Source: 13-2-20CM-68-14 sp051955535 (GTDB taxonomy: Bacteria; Actinomycetota; Thermoleophilia; Gaiellales; Gaiellaceae). Taken from it: DNA of 14,068 nucleotides. Below the pieces are notes generated by a model, which had not been told where the DNA came from, did no database searches, and saw nothing but the letters and a program-made list of their open reading frames with translations. The stretch spans positions 1-14,068 of the forward strand of contig JBQCGP010000031.1 of the NCBI GenBank assembly GCA_051955535.1, in the 5' to 3' direction. Shown here one piece after another: positions 12,866 through 14,068 of the stretch (position 1 is its first letter; every line of letters starts with the position of its first letter). The translations under genes and the position numbers were made by a program.

Positions 12866-14065
12866 TCATCGGGGAGAAGATGGCTGCCGTCCGAGCTTCA
12901 CGTTGGTCGTGATCTTGTTCGTGTCGCGATAGACCTCGAGGGAGATGTATTGGCCCGGGCGCTTGGCCGCGATCAGGTCGCGCAGCTGGTCGACCGAGCT
13001 GAGCGGGACGCCGTCCGCGGAGACAATCAGGTCGCCGCCGACCGGCCAGCTCTCGCCGGAGATGACCGCCGTGCCGCTTCCCGCGCGAAGCCCGGCAGTA
13101 GCCGCACCACTGCCGGGCTGCACGCTGGCGACCAGGAGGCCGTGTGATGAGGGAAGCCTGAAGAGGCGGGCGATCTCGGCGCCGACCGGCTTGGCGGTGA
13201 TGCCGATGAACGCGTGGTCGACCTTGCCCGTCTTGATGAGCTGAGCGACGACGGCCCGGACGGTGTTGACCGGGATGGCGAAGCCGATCCCGATGTTGCC
13301 GTCGGAGCCCGAGTTGCCCGTCGCGATCTGGGCGTTGACGCCGATCACCTGGCCGCGCGAGTTGATCAGCGGGCCGCCGGAGTTGCCGTGGTTGATCGGC
13401 GCGTCCGTCTGGATGACGTGGTCGATCGGGTACTGGTTCGGAGCGGTGATTGCGCGCTGCAACGCGCTCACGATCCCGGCGGTGACCGAGCGGTCGTAGC
13501 CGAGGGGGTTCCCGATCGCAACCACGGAATCGCCGACGCGGACCCGGTCCGAGTCCCCGAACACGAGCGGAGTGAGCGCTCGCGAGCGGGCGCCGATCTG
13601 GAGGACGGCGAGGTCGGTCGACGCATCGGAGCCGACGACCCTCGCCTTCATGTTGTCTCCGTTGGAGAAGCTGACCTCGACAGACCGCGCGCCGGCGATC
13701 ACGTGGTAGTTCGTGACGACGTGGCCGGCCTTGTCCATGACGAAGCCGGAGCCGAGTGCCTTCTGCTCCTCGGTCTGGGGCAGGCCGAAGTTGAACGGAT
13801 CGCTCGTCCTGACGATCTGCGTCGACGTCACCTGGACGACGCCCGGCGCGTCTCGCCGGAAGATGTCGTTGATCGTCAGCGCCTTGCCAGGCCGCGTCTC
13901 GAACGAGGTCGGCGAGGCGCCGCCGAGCGCAGGCTGGATCTGCCGGACGGTCGTCGTCTTGCTGCCGAGGCCGAACGCCGCGGCGCCTGCGAGCGAGATC
14001 GCGCCGCCGACGAGACCGGCCGTGACTAGCGCGACAACCGGCAGCACTTGCGTGCGAGCGGGCAC
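12866..14065 (-). CDS. HtrA/DegP-type trypsin-like serine protease with PDZ domain
   Basis: 399 residues. One membrane-spanning or signal-anchor segment at about 7-34, a linker, a trypsin-like domain at about 65-275 and a PDZ domain at about 285-390. The catalytic triad is complete: His121 in TNYHVI, Asp151 in STDLAVLQI, Ser229 in HGNSGGPLI; AIGNPLGY and GIGFAIPV are the usual HtrA segments. It should be anchored in the membrane with the protease outside, degrading or refolding damaged envelope proteins. The GTG at 14063-14065 lies 3 nt from the window edge and the frame is still open there, so the true start and its ribosome binding site may lie outside; the hydrophobic segment begins only six residues in, which is reasonable for a natural N-terminus. 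A strong terminator follows. Confidence 0.92.
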   Translation of the reverse strand: MPARTQVLPVVALVTAGLVGGAISLAGAAAFGLGSKTTTVRQIQPALGGASPTSFETRPGKALTINDIFRRDAPGVVQVTSTQIVRTSDPFNFGLPQTEEQKALGSGFVMDKAGHVVTNYHVIAGARSVEVSFSNGDNMKARVVGSDASTDLAVLQIGARSRALTPLVFGDSDRVRVGDSVVAIGNPLGYDRSVTAGIVSALQRAITAPNQYPIDHVIQTDAPINHGNSGGPLINSRGQVIGVNAQIATGNSGSDGNIGIGFAIPVNTVRAVVAQLIKTGKVDHAFIGITAKPVGAEIARLFRLPSSHGLLVASVQPGSGAATAGLRAGSGTAVISGESWPVGGDLIVSADGVPLSSVDQLRDLIAAKRPGQYISLEVYRDTNKITTNVKLGRQPSSPR

Positions 14066-14068
14066 GGA

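Noticed and set aside
1..14068. CRISPR array, tRNA, rRNA, prophage or insertion sequence
   Set aside because: No regularly spaced repeats, no tRNA-like cloverleaf or rRNA sequence noticed by eye, and no transposase, integrase or phage protein among the real genes.

Overview
The window is GC-rich, densely coded bacterial chromosome with many GTG/TTG starts, overlapping genes and short intergenic gaps. A SigR/RsrA-type ECF sigma and zinc anti-sigma pair with a textbook GGGAAT-N17-CGTT promoter, a LytR_C domain protein and a GCS2-type carboxylate-amine ligase point to Actinomycetota. A deep-branching class such as Thermoleophilia is my inference from overall character, not something the sequence proves. 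I see no rRNA, tRNA, CRISPR array, IS element or integrase.

Layout. (1) 1-2565, minus: satP-acs, an acetate uptake and activation operon; acs runs off the left edge just past its catalytic lysine. A nested palindrome lies upstream of satP. (2) 2682-3815, minus: an M24 metallopeptidase, divergent across 37 bp from (3) 3853-8554, plus: an amidohydrolase gene overlapping a three-subunit molybdenum hydroxylase (2Fe-2S, Moco and FAD/4Fe-4S subunits), read as one overlapping operon of unknown substrate. (4) 8555-8691: three GGGACAG-type palindromes, then a likely terminator. (5) 8692-9921, plus: a MocA-like molybdopterin cytidylyltransferase, which would mature the hydroxylase cofactor, and an HTH-TM-LytR_C membrane protein. 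(6) 9918-10783, minus: ECF sigma and RsrA-like anti-sigma joined by a GTGA overlap, with the sigma's own type of promoter in front. (7) 10896-11360, plus: a PRC-barrel/DUF2171-like protein with an acidic tail. (8) 11369-12693, minus: GCS2/YbdK-type ligase overlapping a small CXXC heavy-metal-associated (HMA) protein. (9) 12694-12865: a run of strong hairpins, including an excellent terminator. (10) 12866-14065, minus: an HtrA/DegP-type serine protease with membrane anchor and PDZ domain.

Two functional themes stand out: a molybdenum-hydroxylase pathway (amidohydrolase, oxidase subunits, MocA), and a thiol, metal and envelope stress neighbourhood (SigR/RsrA-like pair, possible gamma-glutamyl ligase, CXXC metal-binding protein, HtrA protease). 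No intergenic stretch exceeds 300 bases. Long open frames opposite the real genes are GC-rich shadows and are left out.
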